Shown one piece after another: positions 62,571 to 64,000 of a stretch of DNA of 64,000 bases. The notes below the pieces were generated by a model, which saw nothing but the letters and a program-made list of their open reading frames with translations, did not search any database and was not told the origin of the DNA. This DNA comes from Planctomycetota bacterium (GTDB lineage: Bacteria > Planctomycetota > Planctomycetia > Pirellulales > Lacipirellulaceae), in contig JAJDED010000043.1 in the NCBI GenBank assembly GCA_029259915.1, positions 1 through 64,000 on the forward strand, in the 5' to 3' direction. Each line of letters opens with the position of its first letter. The stretch's first letter is position 1. The position numbers and the translations under genes were made by a program.

Positions 62571-63635
62571 ATGAAGCTGACCTACGAAACAAGCCGACCT
62601 GTTCGCAGTGCATTGCTGATGCTAGCGTTGCTACTAGGGACGTCAGGATGCACAGCCTTTCTTGCTCCGCGTGATCCGTTCCCTGCGACTCCTCCTGGAC
62701 CGCCGGTCGAGAGTAACGTTCCCCGCGAATTGGATAAGGTGGCATTACCACGCTATGTGATTGAACCGCCCGACATTCTGTTGATCGAAGGTGTCAAGCT
62801 GGTTCCAAAATCACCGCACCGAATCGAAACATTTGATCTGCTGTTGGTGCGCGTTTCAGGCGCTTTTCCTGAGTTTCCGATTAACGACGCCTATCCGGTT
62901 GACGCCGACGGGAGTGTGAACCTCGGGCCACGCTATGGCAGGATCAAAGTGGTTGATCTAACGATCGAGGAAGCAGAGGACGAAGTACGGTCCGAGCTGT
63001 CTCGGATTCTCACCGAAGTGGATGTTTCCATTTCGCTTGCCCAGTCTGCTGGGGCTCAGGCGGTAACGGGACAACATTTGGTGGGGCCCGATGGACGCGT
63101 GAATCTGGGAACCTACGGATCGGTTTTCATTGCAGGCATGACTATCGAAGAAGCCCGCGATGCGGTCGAAGAGCAATTGTCGCTGAAGCTGGAAGATCCT
63201 GTCGTGTTCGTCGACATCCTGGCCTACAACAGCAAGGTGTACTACATCGTGACGCAAGGCGGAGGATTTGGCGACAACGTGGTTCGGGCGCCGATCACAG
63301 GCAACGAAACGGTGCTTGATGCGGTCGCTGGAGTTGGCGGTATTTCGCAAGTGTCGTCTACGAATTTGTGGATTGCTCGACCTGCACCCAATGGGGTCGG
63401 TTGCGAACAAGTTCTGCCCATCGACTGGGAAGACATCACTCGGGGAGCCTCCACGGCGACCAACTATCAATTGATGCCGGGCGATCGACTGTTTATCGCC
63501 GAGAATAAGTACTCGAAGGCAACTGCCGTTGCTGCCAACTTTCTGCGGCCCTTCGAATCGGCCTTCGGATTCGTATCGCTGGCAACATCCACCGCGAATC
63601 GTATTGTTCGATTCGGGTTGGCAAATACGTTCTAA
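62571..63635 (+). CDS. Polysaccharide export lipoprotein (Wza-like)
   Basis: Outer-membrane polysaccharide exporter family, 354 aa. Signal peptide with lipobox LGTSGC. The Poly_export domain is near residues 60-140 (YVIEPPDILLIEG, then YPVDADGSVNLGPRYGRIKV), followed by SLBB-like segments with VGPDGRVNLGTYGSVFIAGM and PITGNETVLDAVAGVGG. The C-terminal half is less regular and the usual final amphipathic helix is short. It is divergent from the exosortase gene. It is expected to form the exit ring for the polymer whose length the Wzz-like protein controls. Confidence 0.9.
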   Translation: MKLTYETSRPVRSALLMLALLLGTSGCTAFLAPRDPFPATPPGPPVESNVPRELDKVALPRYVIEPPDILLIEGVKLVPKSPHRIETFDLLLVRVSGAFPEFPINDAYPVDADGSVNLGPRYGRIKVVDLTIEEAEDEVRSELSRILTEVDVSISLAQSAGAQAVTGQHLVGPDGRVNLGTYGSVFIAGMTIEEARDAVEEQLSLKLEDPVVFVDILAYNSKVYYIVTQGGGFGDNVVRAPITGNETVLDAVAGVGGISQVSSTNLWIARPAPNGVGCEQVLPIDWEDITRGASTATNYQLMPGDRLFIAENKYSKATAVAANFLRPFESAFGFVSLATSTANRIVRFGLANTF

Positions 63636-63760
63636 GGCGAAGGAACTTGCTTAGCTAACAATTTTATAACGGCTTGAAACCGCGTGTTATTAGCACACAT
63701 TGGCCAAGAAAATTCAACTTTGCAATTGACTACTGAAATTAAGCCAAAGGAATTCGCATC

Positions 63761-64000
63761 ATGATCATTCGCCGGATTCAAATCACTCGTCTGGTGCTGC
63801 TTAGCGTTTCGGCTTTGCTGTTTGGCGTTTTAATGATGTCTGATACGAGGGGGCTGCAACACGATCCCCCCACACCTAATCCATGCGCTGCCGATGGTGT
63901 CTGTCGTCCGAGCGGTCCCTGGGGCAGTAATAAAACGCGGTGGCGTCCTTGGCCTGGCGACACGTTGGGGCAGCAGCCTACGTCCGCGGATGAAGCCCAG
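63761..64000 (+). CDS. Exported protein, 3' end cut by window
   Basis: Begins at the ATG at 63761 and stays open to the end (80 codons). An N-terminal hydrophobic segment (RLVLLSVSALLFGVLMM) is followed by Pro/Cys-rich sequence (PPTPNPCAADGVCRPSG) and the motif TRWRPWPGD. That Trp-Arg-Pro-Trp motif with a following charged residue recurs in planctomycete exported proteins of unknown role. It is on the same strand as the Wza-like gene, 125 bases downstream. Confidence 0.7.
   Translation, partial: MIIRRIQITRLVLLSVSALLFGVLMMSDTRGLQHDPPTPNPCAADGVCRPSGPWGSNKTRWRPWPGDTLGQQPTSADEAQ

Overview
The window reads as ordinary chromosome of a planctomycete, most likely of the order Pirellulales. The evidence is the mix of family hallmarks: a LEPR-XLL/dockerin protein, a DUF1559 prepilin-like protein, a PEP-CTERM protein with an exosortase, a DUF11-repeat surface protein, a cysteine-rich lipoprotein, a multihaem cytochrome fused to HEAT/TPR repeats, a TPR-CHAT protein and many large proteins of unknown role. 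No rRNA, CRISPR array, prophage or recognisable transposase was seen. One tRNA gene (Gly, anticodon CCC) is present.

Layout. 0.4-9 kb: uvrA, a PEP-CTERM protein, the beta-oxidation pair fadB-fadA, and a DUF4430 protein followed by a DUF6580-like membrane protein. 9-22 kb: a HEAT-like exported protein, a histone-deacetylase-family enzyme, a DUF11 protein, a cysteine-repeat lipoprotein, gyrA, the LEPR-XLL protein with a damaged tail, and a globin. 22-31 kb: mutY, the three-gene transhydrogenase operon pntAA-pntAB-pntB, a zinc-ribbon membrane protein, an octahaem cytochrome and tRNA-Gly. 31-42 kb: a small lipoprotein, a TPR-CHAT protein, pckA, a MazF-type toxin-antitoxin pair, two large exported proteins of unknown role and a conserved hypothetical. 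42-50 kb: a DUF1559 gene between long inverted repeats, a candidate small RNA, an inositol-phosphatase-family gene, an HTH regulator, a glycosyltransferase, hisI, ridA, a TrkA_C membrane protein and a DUF433/DUF5615 toxin-antitoxin pair. 50-64 kb: glutamine synthetases of types I and II side by side, a Ser/Thr kinase, a hairpin array, an FRG-domain gene, an MMPL transporter, and an exopolysaccharide locus (Wzz/BY-kinase-like protein, exosortase, Wza-like export lipoprotein and a protein cut by the window end).

How the genes work together. The exosortase sits in the exopolysaccharide locus and is the likely processing enzyme for PEP-CTERM proteins such as the one at 3.5-4.1 kb. The pnt operon links NADH and NADPH pools; fadBA and pckA are central carbon genes; the two glutamine synthetases give two ways to assimilate ammonium.

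The most unusual layer is between the genes. Many gaps hold inverted repeats built from short purine-rich words, a repeat recurring at four places with a CATGCCCTCG-like core, and one array of at least six hairpins. One 44-bp inverted pair brackets the DUF1559 gene at 1.6 kb distance. A promoter plus terminator on the minus strand near 44.3 kb defines a candidate RNA of about 166 nt. Several enzymes lack a residue that is normally essential: the CHAT protein, the BY-kinase-like protein, MutY and the glycosyltransferase.
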